From NCBI GenBank assembly GCA_944333375.1, contig CALVKX010000020.1, positions 1 through 15,869 of the forward strand: a stretch of DNA of 15,869 nucleotides. Reading direction: 5' to 3'. Both the position numbers and the translations under genes were made by a program. Position 1 is the first letter of the stretch. Each line of letters opens with the position of its first letter. The notes beneath the pieces were generated by a model. The model searched no databases and was not told the DNA's origin. It saw only the letters and a list, made by a program, of their open reading frames with translations. Shown in pieces: positions 6,751 to 13,368 of the stretch. The stretch comes from an uncultured Eubacteriales bacterium (GTDB lineage Bacteria; Bacillota_A; Clostridia; Christensenellales; Aristaeellaceae).

Positions 6751-7601
6751 TAGATATACCAGTCGTCGCCGTCCGTTTCAAAGACCACGGTGCCCTCGCC
6801 CGAATAGAAGGCCGGAATGTCGCGGGAATCCAGCTGGACCCGTCCCTTGTCCACGCGGTCATAATCGTTGGTGATGAGCACCGCCTCGGGATTGACGGCC
6901 TCCAGAAACGGCACTGTCATGGGCGTGATGGCGTGATGGGGCGCCTTGACGATATCCGCCTTGAGCGCCTCGGCGGGGAGATTCTTAACCAGCCAGGTCT
7001 GCGTATCGCCGATAATGTCCCCGGTCAAAAGGATGCTCGCGTCCCCGAACGTCACGCGCGTGACCACCGAGCGGCCGTTGGTGCTCAGCCCGCCGTCGTG
7101 GCGGTAGAGCGTCAGGACCGCCTCGCCCAGCAAAAACTCGTCCCCGTGAAAAATCTGAAGCGTGGGGACGCCGCTTCGCGCGGCCTGCTGGATGGTGTCC
7201 TTTTGCAGGGAGCTGACATTGACGGCATAGTCGTTGTAGGGATGCAGGTAAAGCCCCACCTCAAAGCCGTAGCGCATCAGGTAATACAGCCCCGAGATAT
7301 GATCCTCGTGGAAATGCGTGTTTAAAAGATATTTCAGGCTTGTGATTCCGCGCTTCTCGAGCGCGTTTTTCAGCTTTTCCCGAAAAGGCGCGGTTCCTCC
7401 GTCCACCATCATGCTCTGACCGCCGCACTCCAGAAGGAGGCAATCGCTCTGGGCGGTATTGAAGGCCGTTAGTCGAAAAAGAGGGCGGCTGTACCAGTCC
7501 TCCCGGGGAAGCTCGTCATAGACCTCGGCCTGCGCGCCGGAGGAAACAAGCAGCAGCGCGCACAGGAGGCTCAGCAGACAGCGCCGGAAAGTCGAACGCA
7601 T
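6729..7601 (-). CDS. Secreted metallo-beta-lactamase-fold hydrolase (ComEC C-domain-like)
   Basis: A 290-residue exported protein. The N-terminus RSTFRRCLLSLLCALLLVSS is a signal peptide, with a likely cut after AQA near residue 25. The hydrolase domain shows VDGG (67-70), the metal motif H96-F-H98-E-D100-H101, NGRSVV (about 175-180), LLTGD (Asp195) and KAPHH (His222-223). These match the extracellular MBL-fold family related to the C-terminal domain of the competence protein ComEC, whose members are often nucleases or phosphodiesterases. The start ATG (7601) overlaps the rapZ stop by one base; the adjacent GTG at 7604 is an alternative start. GGGAGAG precedes it, so it is coupled to rapZ. 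The substrate is not known. Confidence 0.88.
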   Translation of the reverse strand: MRSTFRRCLLSLLCALLLVSSGAQAEVYDELPREDWYSRPLFRLTAFNTAQSDCLLLECGGQSMMVDGGTAPFREKLKNALEKRGITSLKYLLNTHFHEDHISGLYYLMRYGFEVGLYLHPYNDYAVNVSSLQKDTIQQAARSGVPTLQIFHGDEFLLGEAVLTLYRHDGGLSTNGRSVVTRVTFGDASILLTGDIIGDTQTWLVKNLPAEALKADIVKAPHHAITPMTVPFLEAVNPEAVLITNDYDRVDKGRVQLDSRDIPAFYSGEGTVVFETDGDDWYIYQLDGAF

Positions 7602-8512
7602 CACGGCTCTCCCTTTTGATAGTCGCTTCTGGCCTCCCAGTGCGCCTGCTCCAAAGCGATATCGCGATGGTTGACCGTGGTGTGATACCCCAGACCCTCC
7701 AGGCTGGCGCTGATGTACTCGGCGATGGCCACGCTGCGGTGCGCGCCCCCCGTGCAGCCGATGGCGATGACCAGCCGGTGCTTGCCCTCGGTGATGTAAT
7801 GGGGCAAAAGAAATTTCAGCATATCCATGCACTTGAGGAGAAACTCCTTGGTGACGGGATGCTCCAGGACGAAATCCCGGACATCCTGGTCCAGCCCCGT
7901 ATGCGAGCCAAGTTCCGGGATGTAGAAGGGATTGGGCAAAAAGCGCACGTCAAAGACCAGATCGCCCTCGCGCGGGATGCCGCGTTTGAAGCCGAAGCTG
8001 AGCACCTCCACGCGCAGCGGGGGCTCGGAGCCGGCGCTGAAGACGATGGCGCTGAGCATCTTTTGCAGCGCGCGCGGCTTTAAATTGGAGGTGTCGATCA
8101 GATGATTGGCCGTCTCACGAAGCGGCATGAGGCGGTTTCTCTCCTCCCGGATCGCCTCGTGCAGCGTCAGGCCCTCGCCGCTGAGCGGATGGTCTCGGCG
8201 CGTTTCCTTATAGCGGTTGACCAGCACCTCATCGCTGGCCTCGATAAAGAGCGTGTCGATCTGAAAGCCCACCAGACGGGCCTCGTCAATGATTTTCGTG
8301 ACCGCCTTGGCGTCGAAGAATTCGCCGCTGCGGACATCCGCCGCAATGGCGATCATGGGGTTATGAAGCCTGGCGTTCTGGCATGCTTCCATAAAGGGCA
8401 CCAGCATCATGGGGGGGAGGTTGTCCACACAGAGGGCACCAAGGTCCTCCAGATAGCGGATGGCCACGGTTTTGCCCGCGCCGCTCATACCCGTCAGGAT
8501 GAGAAACTGCAT
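7601..8512 (-). CDS. rapZ: RapZ/YvcJ-family nucleotide-binding protein
   Basis: A 303-residue protein. Residues 8-15 (GMSGAGKT) are a Walker A loop. VDNLPP and the C-terminal IGCTGGAHRSVAIAEY motif are hallmarks of the RapZ (YvcJ/YhbJ) family. In enterobacteria RapZ delivers the small RNA GlmZ to RNase E and controls GlmS. In Bacillota the homologue YvcJ binds and hydrolyses nucleotides, and its role is less clear; competence effects are reported. The start ATG has GAGGA 7 bases upstream. It follows murB by 21 bases and overlaps the next gene by one base, so it is in the middle of a murB operon. The partner gene yvcK, usually adjacent, is absent here. Confidence 0.96.
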   Translation of the reverse strand: MQFLILTGMSGAGKTVAIRYLEDLGALCVDNLPPMMLVPFMEACQNARLHNPMIAIAADVRSGEFFDAKAVTKIIDEARLVGFQIDTLFIEASDEVLVNRYKETRRDHPLSGEGLTLHEAIREERNRLMPLRETANHLIDTSNLKPRALQKMLSAIVFSAGSEPPLRVEVLSFGFKRGIPREGDLVFDVRFLPNPFYIPELGSHTGLDQDVRDFVLEHPVTKEFLLKCMDMLKFLLPHYITEGKHRLVIAIGCTGGAHRSVAIAEYISASLEGLGYHTTVNHRDIALEQAHWEARSDYQKGEP

Positions 8513-8533
8513 GCCGGATTCCTCGCTTTCGTA

Positions 8534-9499
8534 CTAAACTTCTTTGATCCCAAGATCCTCGCCCCAGACGCGGACCTCCGGCTCCAGCCGGACGCCGGTC
8601 TTTTCGTAAACCGCTTTTTGCACCTGAGCGATTAGCGCCAGATAATCCCCAGCGGTTCCTTCCTGGTCGTTGACGAGGAACCCCGCGTGCAGGGTCGATA
8701 CGCTGCACCCTCCCACACGCAGGCCCTTGAGGCCACATTCGTCGATCATCGTCCCCGCAAAGCGCCCCTCCGGCCTTTTGAAGGTGCTGCCGCAGCTTGG
8801 GATGGTAAGGGGCTGTTTCTCGCGCCGTCTGGCGGAAAATTCCCGCATGGTGGCGCGCACGGTCTCCTCGTCTCCGGGGCTGAGCGCAACGGTGACGGAG
8901 GTGATGGCGATGGGCTCCCTTTGCTGGTTCAGCCTGCTTTTTCGATACCCGAACGCCATCTCTTCGTTGGAATACGCGACGGTCCGGCCATCGGGCAGGC
9001 ATGCGGTCACGTGGGTAATTACGTCCTTCATCTCCCCGCCGTAGGCGCCGGCGTTCATATAGGCCGCGCCTCCGACCGTCCCGGGGATGCCGCTGGCGAA
9101 TTCCAGGCCGCTGAGCGCATGATCCGCCGCGGCGTTGCAGAGCTTCTGGAGCGTCGCGCCGCCCTGCGCGCTCAGGGCCACGCGCCCGTCGGGCAGGGGA
9201 ACGGGGTCCGATACCTCGGAAAACAATTCTCCAAGCTGGATCACCAGCCCCCTGACGCCGCCGTCCCTGACCAGAAGATTGCTTCCGTTGCCAAGCACGG
9301 ACACCTCCACACCGGCCTCCCTGGCCGCGAGATAGGCGGCCGAGAGCTGCTCGGCCGTGGCGATCTGCACCAGCACATCCGCCGGGCCGCCGAGGCGAAG
9401 GGTGGTATAGCGGCTCATGGGTGCATTTTCCACGATCTGCTTTTTGGGAATGGATTGTCTGAGCGCTTCCAGCAGCCTTTCCCTGGCCGATGCCTCCAT
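8534..9499 (-). CDS. murB: UDP-N-acetylenolpyruvoylglucosamine reductase
   Basis: A 321-residue FAD enzyme that reduces UDP-GlcNAc-enolpyruvate to UDP-MurNAc in peptidoglycan precursor synthesis. YTTLRLGGPADVLV and LGNGSNLLVRDGG form the FAD-binding region. SGIPGTVGGAAYMNAGAYG and SCGSTFKRPEG carry the substrate site and the catalytic Ser of the GSTFKRP loop. AGFLVN and the C-terminal YEKTGVRLEPEVRVWG complete the fold. The start at 9499 has AAGGAGG 8 bases upstream; a further in-frame ATG at the AAGGAGG itself is rejected. It is the first gene of the murB-rapZ-MBL operon. Confidence 0.97.
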   Translation of the reverse strand: MEASARERLLEALRQSIPKKQIVENAPMSRYTTLRLGGPADVLVQIATAEQLSAAYLAAREAGVEVSVLGNGSNLLVRDGGVRGLVIQLGELFSEVSDPVPLPDGRVALSAQGGATLQKLCNAAADHALSGLEFASGIPGTVGGAAYMNAGAYGGEMKDVITHVTACLPDGRTVAYSNEEMAFGYRKSRLNQQREPIAITSVTVALSPGDEETVRATMREFSARRREKQPLTIPSCGSTFKRPEGRFAGTMIDECGLKGLRVGGCSVSTLHAGFLVNDQEGTAGDYLALIAQVQKAVYEKTGVRLEPEVRVWGEDLGIKEV

Positions 9500-9530
9500 G
9501 CCTGCCGCCTCCTTCATTTTTGATGGAAAA

Positions 9531-9559
9531 ATTTTATCGCACTTCCGCGGCGATGTCAA
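9531..9559 (-). promoter_or_regulatory. Sigma-A promoter of the murB operon
   Basis: A perfect TTGACA (9559-9554) and TAAAAT (9536-9531) are separated by 17 bases on the minus strand. It lies between the dnaN terminator and murB, so the murB operon is independent of dnaN. Confidence 0.88.
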
Positions 9560-9607
9560 AGGGTTTCACGGATTATTGTATGCCGGGTCAAAAGAGCCTA
9601 TGCGGCA

Positions 9608-9641
9608 AAGAAAAAATAAAAAACGGAGGCATGCGCCTCCG
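9608..9641 (-). terminator. Rho-independent terminator of dnaN
   Basis: The stem CGGAGGC (9624-9630) pairs with 9635-9641 over a 4-base loop. On the minus strand it is followed by TTTTTTATTTTTTC, a strong T tract. It lies 22 bases beyond the dnaN stop. Confidence 0.92.
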
Positions 9642-9663
9642 AAAATGGCTCAAATACCTGCTC

Positions 9664-10779
9664 TCAGTTGTACACGCGGACAGGAAGCACAAGGTAGAGA
9701 TAGCTGTCGCCCTCCAGAGGGGAGATGACGCAGGGACTGACGTTGGTGTTCATGCACAGGGTGCAGCAGTCTTCATCCACGTTTTTGATGACATCGCTGA
9801 TATAGCGGGCGTTGAACGCGATCTCGATGTCCTCTCCCTCCAGGTGAGCGTCCAGATCCTCCAGCACGTCGCCCAGCTCGCTCATGGAGGTGATTTTGAG
9901 GTTGTCCTGGGTCGCTTTCATGCGAATGAGGTTGTTCTTTCCTTCCTTGGCCATGAGGCTGGCGCGCTCGATGGCGTCCTGCAGCTCGCGTCGCTTGACG
10001 GTCACGCGGGTGAGCCAGGAGGTGGGCAAAATCTGGCGATAGTTGATGTATTCGCCGGCCAGCAGGCTCGTTACCAGCGTGGTGTCGCCCATGACGGCCA
10101 TCAGGTGCGTGCTGTCCAGATGGAACGTCGCCATGCCCTCGTCATCCTCCATGATATGGGCGATCTCGTTCATCACCCGGCCGGGAATGATGGCGCTGAC
10201 CTTGTCCACGCCGTCGGGCAGAATGAACTGGTCGTGCATGCGCTGCAGCGCGAGCCTGAACCCGTCAAGCCCCACCAGCCGCAATTCATCGGAGGTAACC
10301 TCCATCAGACAGCCCGTCAGCGCCTGCCGGCTCTCCTGCAGGGCGATGGCGAAGGTGACCTTGGAGATCATGTCGCGCAGGCGCTTCTGGGGAAAGTGTA
10401 GGGCATGGGTATGAAGAAGGTCCTTCATCTGCGGAAACTCCGCCGGGGACATGCCGGTGATGGTCGAGCGGCTCTGGTAGCAGCGGATGGTGACGATCAG
10501 ACGGTCATTCATCGAGAAGGAAACCGTTCCTTCCGGCAGCTTGCGCACGATTTCGGTCAGCAGCTTTCCCGGAAGCACGACCTGGCCGGGCTGGGACACG
10601 GCGGCCTTTACGCGGCTTTTGATGCTCAGCGACCCATCGGAGCACATCAGCTCCACCTCATCCTCGCTGGCGCTGAGCAAAACGCCTTCGAGAATCTGCA
10701 TGGCGGGGCGCGAGCTCAAAGCGCGGGTGGCGTTAATCAAGCCGGTGAGCAGTTCTTGCGCGGAACATTCAAACTTCAT
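9664..10779 (-). CDS. dnaN: DNA polymerase III beta subunit (sliding clamp)
   Basis: A 371-residue clamp that encircles DNA and tethers the replicative polymerase. It starts MKFECSAQELLTGLINATRA, and the domain borders show the usual pattern: LPGKLLTEIVRKLP near residue 70, LVGLDGFRLALQR near 165, and GEYINYRQILP near 240. The C-terminal YLYLVLPVRVYN corresponds to the family's conserved Y-x-x-LPVR end, which forms part of the peptide-binding pocket. The start ATG has GGAGG 9 bases upstream. It is a single-gene unit: a terminator follows directly, with no recF or gyrB downstream, and an origin-like region lies directly upstream in place of dnaA. Confidence 0.97.
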   Translation of the reverse strand: MKFECSAQELLTGLINATRALSSRPAMQILEGVLLSASEDEVELMCSDGSLSIKSRVKAAVSQPGQVVLPGKLLTEIVRKLPEGTVSFSMNDRLIVTIRCYQSRSTITGMSPAEFPQMKDLLHTHALHFPQKRLRDMISKVTFAIALQESRQALTGCLMEVTSDELRLVGLDGFRLALQRMHDQFILPDGVDKVSAIIPGRVMNEIAHIMEDDEGMATFHLDSTHLMAVMGDTTLVTSLLAGEYINYRQILPTSWLTRVTVKRRELQDAIERASLMAKEGKNNLIRMKATQDNLKITSMSELGDVLEDLDAHLEGEDIEIAFNARYISDVIKNVDEDCCTLCMNTNVSPCVISPLEGDSYLYLVLPVRVYN

Positions 10780-10807
10780 TTTTGGAAACCTCCGACAACC
10801 GTTCTTG

Positions 10808-10841
10808 TAGTAGTTGCATCTTTATTCAGTAGTAGTAGTAG
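10808..10841 (-). repeat. DnaA-trio-like CTA triplet repeats
   Basis: Read on the minus strand, 10841-10828 is CTACTACTACTACT, followed by GAATAAAG and a second short set, AACTACTA (10815-10808). The DnaA-trio element is defined as 3'-GAT repeats on one strand, i.e. CTA repeats on its complement, starting beside a GC-rich stretch next to a DnaA box. Here the box (10863-10855) and the C-rich stretch (10854-10842) have the right order and polarity, with the repeats pointing toward dnaN. Confidence 0.65.
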
Positions 10842-11073
10842 GGGGTGAGGAAACCGTGGAAAAGCGGTTTAAGACCTTGCAGCATACCAAAAAGGCCCTT
10901 GGAAAACCCATGGAAAAGCCAAAGGCTTTCCGGGAATTTCCACAGTCTGTGCCGCCTCTGCCTCAAATGGCAAAAGCTGAACATACCATTTCGCGTTTGA
11001 AACGCGCGTTTCCTGCCCCAAAAAGACAAAACCTTTCGACACGCGTGCCTCGAAATAAGGCAAAAGAAGGGGG

Positions 11074-11103
11074 TTTTCCACGTTTTCCACAGGCTGTGGA
11101 AAA
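11074..11103. repeat. Cluster of three DnaA-box-like sequences
   Basis: TTTTCCACG and TTTTCCACA are directly adjacent on the plus strand (11074-11091). TGTGGAAAA follows after GGC (11095-11103), so the last two form a mirror-image pair with a 3-base gap. Each differs from TTATCCACA by one or two bases. This is the densest group of such sites in the window. Confidence 0.7.
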
Positions 11104-11175
11104 GGAGATAAGGAAAATGAAAATGGTGCCGGATAAAGAACACGGCGTTTTTTCCCACAGCGCAGCCATGGGTTT

Positions 11176-11433
11176 TCAACCATCTTTAAGCAGGACGCTC
11201 AAAACGGCCTCGGTGGCCTCCTTTTCGTCCACGCCGTCGGCCACTACCCAGATGAGCCCGTCCTTTGGAATGGTCTGGGAGAGAAGGCCGATCATGCTCT
11301 TGAGGTTGAGGACGATGCCGTCGCGCTCCAAAGTGAGGGTGGACTGAAAGCGGGAAGCGGTGCCTGCGATCAGGGCAGCGCGCTCGCGCCCGATGAGGTT
11401 ATGGTTTTTCAGATCTGCCTGGGTCTTAATCAT
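11176..11433 (-). CDS. HPr-like (Crh-like) protein without His15
   Basis: An 85-residue protein with the length and strand/helix pattern of the phosphocarrier HPr: AALIAGTASRFQSTLTLE, LNLKSMIGLLS and a C-terminal helix. At the numbered HPr positions, residue 15 is Gly, not the PTS-phosphorylated His, and residue 17 is Glu, not Arg. Ser46 is kept in KSMIG. Bacillus Crh likewise lacks His15 (Gln), keeps Ser46, and is phosphorylated by HPr kinase to act with CcpA. The gene follows whiA, as crh does in Bacillus. The start at 11433 has AGGAGGG 7 bases upstream, and it overlaps the whiA end by 8 bases, so translation is coupled. A regulatory, non-transport role is inferred. Confidence 0.83.
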   Translation of the reverse strand: MIKTQADLKNHNLIGRERAALIAGTASRFQSTLTLERDGIVLNLKSMIGLLSQTIPKDGLIWVVADGVDEKEATEAVLSVLLKDG

Positions 11434-12391
11434 GGGAAATCCCTCCTGAATTCTCCGTATCATCCAGATAGGCCATCAACCGCCGCATGCGATGATTGAC
11501 GCCGCTTTTTCCAATGGGCGGGTCCAGCGCCTGTCCGAGCTGGGCAAGGGTTGCGTCCGGGGCATTGAGGCGCGCCAGCGCAATCTCTCTGAGCGAAGGG
11601 GGCAGGGAGGAGAGCCGGTTCTCGCTGATTAGCCTGCGGATGGCCTCCAGCTGCTGGCCGCTTGCGTCCATCTGCTTTTGCAGATTGGCGCTGTCACAGT
11701 TGAGCGCGCGGTTGACGGAACCCAGCACCTGACGCCTGACGCGCAGGTTTTCGATGTCCATCACGCACGCGTGCGCGCCCAGCGCCGTCAGCAGGGTGAC
11801 GATCTGGTCCGACTGCTTGAGATAGACATAAGGATGGTCCCGCCGGGCGCTCATGCGGATGGGAAGGCCGAGGCGCTGCAGGCACTTGGCCAGCATGGCG
11901 CGGGTGTCCTCATCCCTGAAGGCGATCTCCAGATGATACCCCTGCCCCGGGTTAGTCATGGTGCCGCCGCCAAGGAGCATGCCGCGCAGAAACGCGCGCA
12001 TGCAGCAGCCGCGGGTCAGCGGGATCCTGGGCGCGGTGGACTTGAGGGTAAAGGAGCCGTCCACGTTCTTTTCCATCATACCCAGCGCGCTAAGCAAAGT
12101 TGGGGATTGAATGGGCCCGAGGGTCAGGACGCATTTTCGCTTTCCCCCGAAGCGCGCGCTGGAGACGTAATGAATCTGGGGAGACAGGCGCAGCGCCTGC
12201 GCAAGAAGCGTATAGGCCCTGCGGCAAACCGCCAGGCTTTCGGAGGAAAGCTGCACGTTGACCTGTCCGCGGCCCAGCAGGCTCAGGCTTCCCATCGATG
12301 CGTACAATCCGCACAGCTCGCTCAGAACACAGCAGCTTTTTTCCGGCTTAACGCGCGAAAGCTCCTTTTTTACGTCGGACGAAAAGGACAT
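11426..12391 (-). CDS. whiA: WhiA, DNA-binding protein
   Basis: A 321-residue protein of the WhiA family, with an N-terminal LAGLIDADG-homing-endonuclease-like fold lacking catalysis and a C-terminal helix-turn-helix. MSFSSDVKKELSR is the typical start. LLGGGTMTNPGQGYHLEI belongs to the second LAGLIDADG-like half. NRALNCDSANLQK leads into the HTH region (LREIALARLNAPDATLAQLG and DPPIGKSGVNHRMRRL). In actinobacteria WhiA activates sporulation cell division genes; in Bacillus it affects division and chromosome segregation. The start at 12391 has AAGGAGG upstream; the longer frame lacks support. It heads a two-gene operon with the HPr-like gene. Confidence 0.96.
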   Translation of the reverse strand: MSFSSDVKKELSRVKPEKSCCVLSELCGLYASMGSLSLLGRGQVNVQLSSESLAVCRRAYTLLAQALRLSPQIHYVSSARFGGKRKCVLTLGPIQSPTLLSALGMMEKNVDGSFTLKSTAPRIPLTRGCCMRAFLRGMLLGGGTMTNPGQGYHLEIAFRDEDTRAMLAKCLQRLGLPIRMSARRDHPYVYLKQSDQIVTLLTALGAHACVMDIENLRVRRQVLGSVNRALNCDSANLQKQMDASGQQLEAIRRLISENRLSSLPPSLREIALARLNAPDATLAQLGQALDPPIGKSGVNHRMRRLMAYLDDTENSGGISHD

Positions 12392-12445
12392 GTCGCCCTC
12401 CTTGGCGTTATGCATCTGGAAACGCACAGGCTTTTGCCTATGCCT

Positions 12446-12474
12446 ATTGTAACCGCCATCCGGCGCCGCGTCAA
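12446..12474 (-). promoter_or_regulatory. Sigma-A promoter of whiA
   Basis: TTGACG (12474-12469) and TACAAT (12451-12446) are separated by 17 bases on the minus strand, about 55 bases upstream of the whiA start and just beyond the terminator of the phosphoesterase gene. Confidence 0.85.
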
Positions 12475-12494
12475 TGTTTTGCGGCCTTCGGCGC

Positions 12495-12525
12495 AAAAAA
12501 AAGCCCGGCGGATTCACCGCGCGGG
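12495..12525 (-). terminator. Rho-independent terminator of the phosphoesterase gene
   Basis: On the minus strand CCCGCGCGG (12525-12517) pairs with CCGCCGGG (12511-12504) with one bulged C, followed by C and eight Ts (12502-12495). The gene's TGA stop (12516-12514) lies in the loop, so the stem's 5' arm is coding sequence. Confidence 0.82.
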
Positions 12526-13245
12526 ACCGGGGGGAGGCGTTTGGACGGGACGGCGGGAGTAGATGCCGGTCTTGATTTCGTGAATGTAGGCGTCGATGAG
12601 GGGGATGGCGGGAGCGGCCAGGGCGTCCCGAACGGCCTGTTCCCGGTCATAATCGAGCTGGCGGAAGCGAATTTCAAAAGGTCCGTCCCCTTCCGCCCCT
12701 TCCAGCAGGGCATAGCAGCATTTGGGGATGCCCATGGCGTTTCCGACGCTGCCGGTATTGAACACAACGCCCGGCGTTACCGTGCGCAGGCCCTGGCGGT
12801 GCGCGTCGGCGTAGCCTACCGCGTCGTAGCGCCCTCCCTCAGGGGATTGAAAAAACGGTTCAAACAGCGCGGCGTCGCCTTGAATGGGGATGAGCTTCTC
12901 CATCAGGGGGCGACCATGGAACAGTCGGATGCGGCGGCCGCTGAGGCGAAGCTCATATTCCATGGGCAGGCCGCAGAGCCGCTTCATGCGTTCGGGGCCG
13001 AGCTGCTCCCAGTAATAGGAATCGGGCGCAAACTGTTTTTTTCCCACGCCCAGGTCCCAGTTACCGCCCAGCACGACCTCGCAGTGCGCCATGGCCCAGT
13101 CAAAGGTGAAGTCGTTGCTGGGGCCCTTGCCCACGATATCGCCCAGGCACAGCACGCGGTCCGGGTGAATCAGCCTGAGGTCGCGTTCGAGCGCGAGGGT
13201 GGCGGGGCGGTTTCCATGAAGGTCCGCGACCAGGGCGATGCGCAC
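12514..13245 (-). CDS. Metallophosphoesterase (YfcE/MJ0936-like) with altered metal motif
   Basis: A 243-residue calcineurin-like phosphoesterase. Visible metal-site motifs are DLHGN (Asp8, His10), GDIVGKG (Asp36), GNWD (Asn62) and FHGRP (His110). The usual GHTH motif before the NPGSVG-type end is GYADAH (144-149) here, followed by FNTGSVGN, so one conserved His is a Tyr and the spacing is longer. The start is a GTG at 13245 with AAGGAGG 8 bases upstream. An ATG between them is in another frame and gives a non-coding-like product. The family includes phosphodiesterases and phosphatases of varied substrates; none can be assigned. The C-terminal 40 residues form an extra Pro-rich tail. Confidence 0.87.
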   Translation of the reverse strand: MRIALVADLHGNRPATLALERDLRLIHPDRVLCLGDIVGKGPSNDFTFDWAMAHCEVVLGGNWDLGVGKKQFAPDSYYWEQLGPERMKRLCGLPMEYELRLSGRRIRLFHGRPLMEKLIPIQGDAALFEPFFQSPEGGRYDAVGYADAHRQGLRTVTPGVVFNTGSVGNAMGIPKCCYALLEGAEGDGPFEIRFRQLDYDREQAVRDALAAPAIPLIDAYIHEIKTGIYSRRPVQTPPPGPAR

Positions 13246-13277
13246 GGGGCATGCCTCCTTCAGAGGTTTCTGAGCGA

Positions 13278-13306
13278 AGTATACCAAAAGCAGCTCCTGC
13301 TGGCAA
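13278..13306 (-). promoter_or_regulatory. Sigma-A promoter of the phosphoesterase gene
   Basis: TTGCCA (13306-13301) and TATACT (13283-13278) are separated by 17 bases on the minus strand, 33 bases upstream of the GTG start. Confidence 0.82.
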
Positions 13307-13312
13307 GGCGGA

Positions 13313-13341
13313 TTGCGAAAAGAAGCGCGGCATGCTACAAT
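13313..13341 (+). promoter_or_regulatory. Sigma-A promoter of the secreted protein and glycosyltransferase genes
   Basis: TTGCGA (13313-13318) and TACAAT (13336-13341) are separated by 17 bases, 27 bases upstream of the ATG. Its -35 lies 6 bases from the -35 of the divergent phosphoesterase promoter. Confidence 0.75.
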
Positions 13342-13368
13342 GGTTGCATCAGGAAGGGAGGACAGGGC

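Larger units (their letters stand above)
10780..11175. other. Candidate chromosomal replication origin (oriC)
   Basis: A 396-base gene-free stretch between dnaN and the HPr-like gene. It holds several copies of TTTTCCAC(A/G), one base off the DnaA-box consensus TTATCCACA: 11074-11082 and 11083-11091 on the plus strand, and 11095-11103 and 10855-10863 on the minus strand. Weaker copies are at 10936-10944 and 11151-11159 (plus) and at 10898-10906 and 10909-10917 (minus). Next to the box nearest dnaN come a C-rich stretch and four CTA triplets. This box / GC-rich / trinucleotide order, placed upstream of dnaN, is the layout of the basal unwinding system of bacterial origins. No clear dnaN promoter was found. 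A 15-base palindrome lies at 10992-11006. Plus-strand reading frames here show no coding character. Confidence 0.72.

Noticed and set aside
7602..7832. N-terminal extension of the MBL-fold gene into rapZ
   Set aside because: It is a shadow of the rapZ C-terminus; the signal peptide and GGGAGAG support a start at 7601.
11134..11175. Possible terminator after the HPr-like gene
   Set aside because: The CCCA/TGGG pairing is short and is followed by As, not Ts, on the minus strand; no convincing terminator was found there.
10780..11175. parS site or tRNA in the origin-like region
   Set aside because: I looked for the TGTTTCACGTGAAACA-type parS site and for tRNA arms and found neither.
10814..11347. 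Plus-strand frame across the origin-like region
   Set aside because: It has no ribosome binding site, crosses the DnaA boxes and runs antisense into the HPr-like gene; its composition is low-complexity Lys, Pro and Phe.
12541..13368. Long plus-strand frame leading into the secreted protein gene
   Set aside because: It is antisense to the phosphoesterase, which has good motifs. The signal peptide, ribosome binding site and promoter all support a start at 13369.
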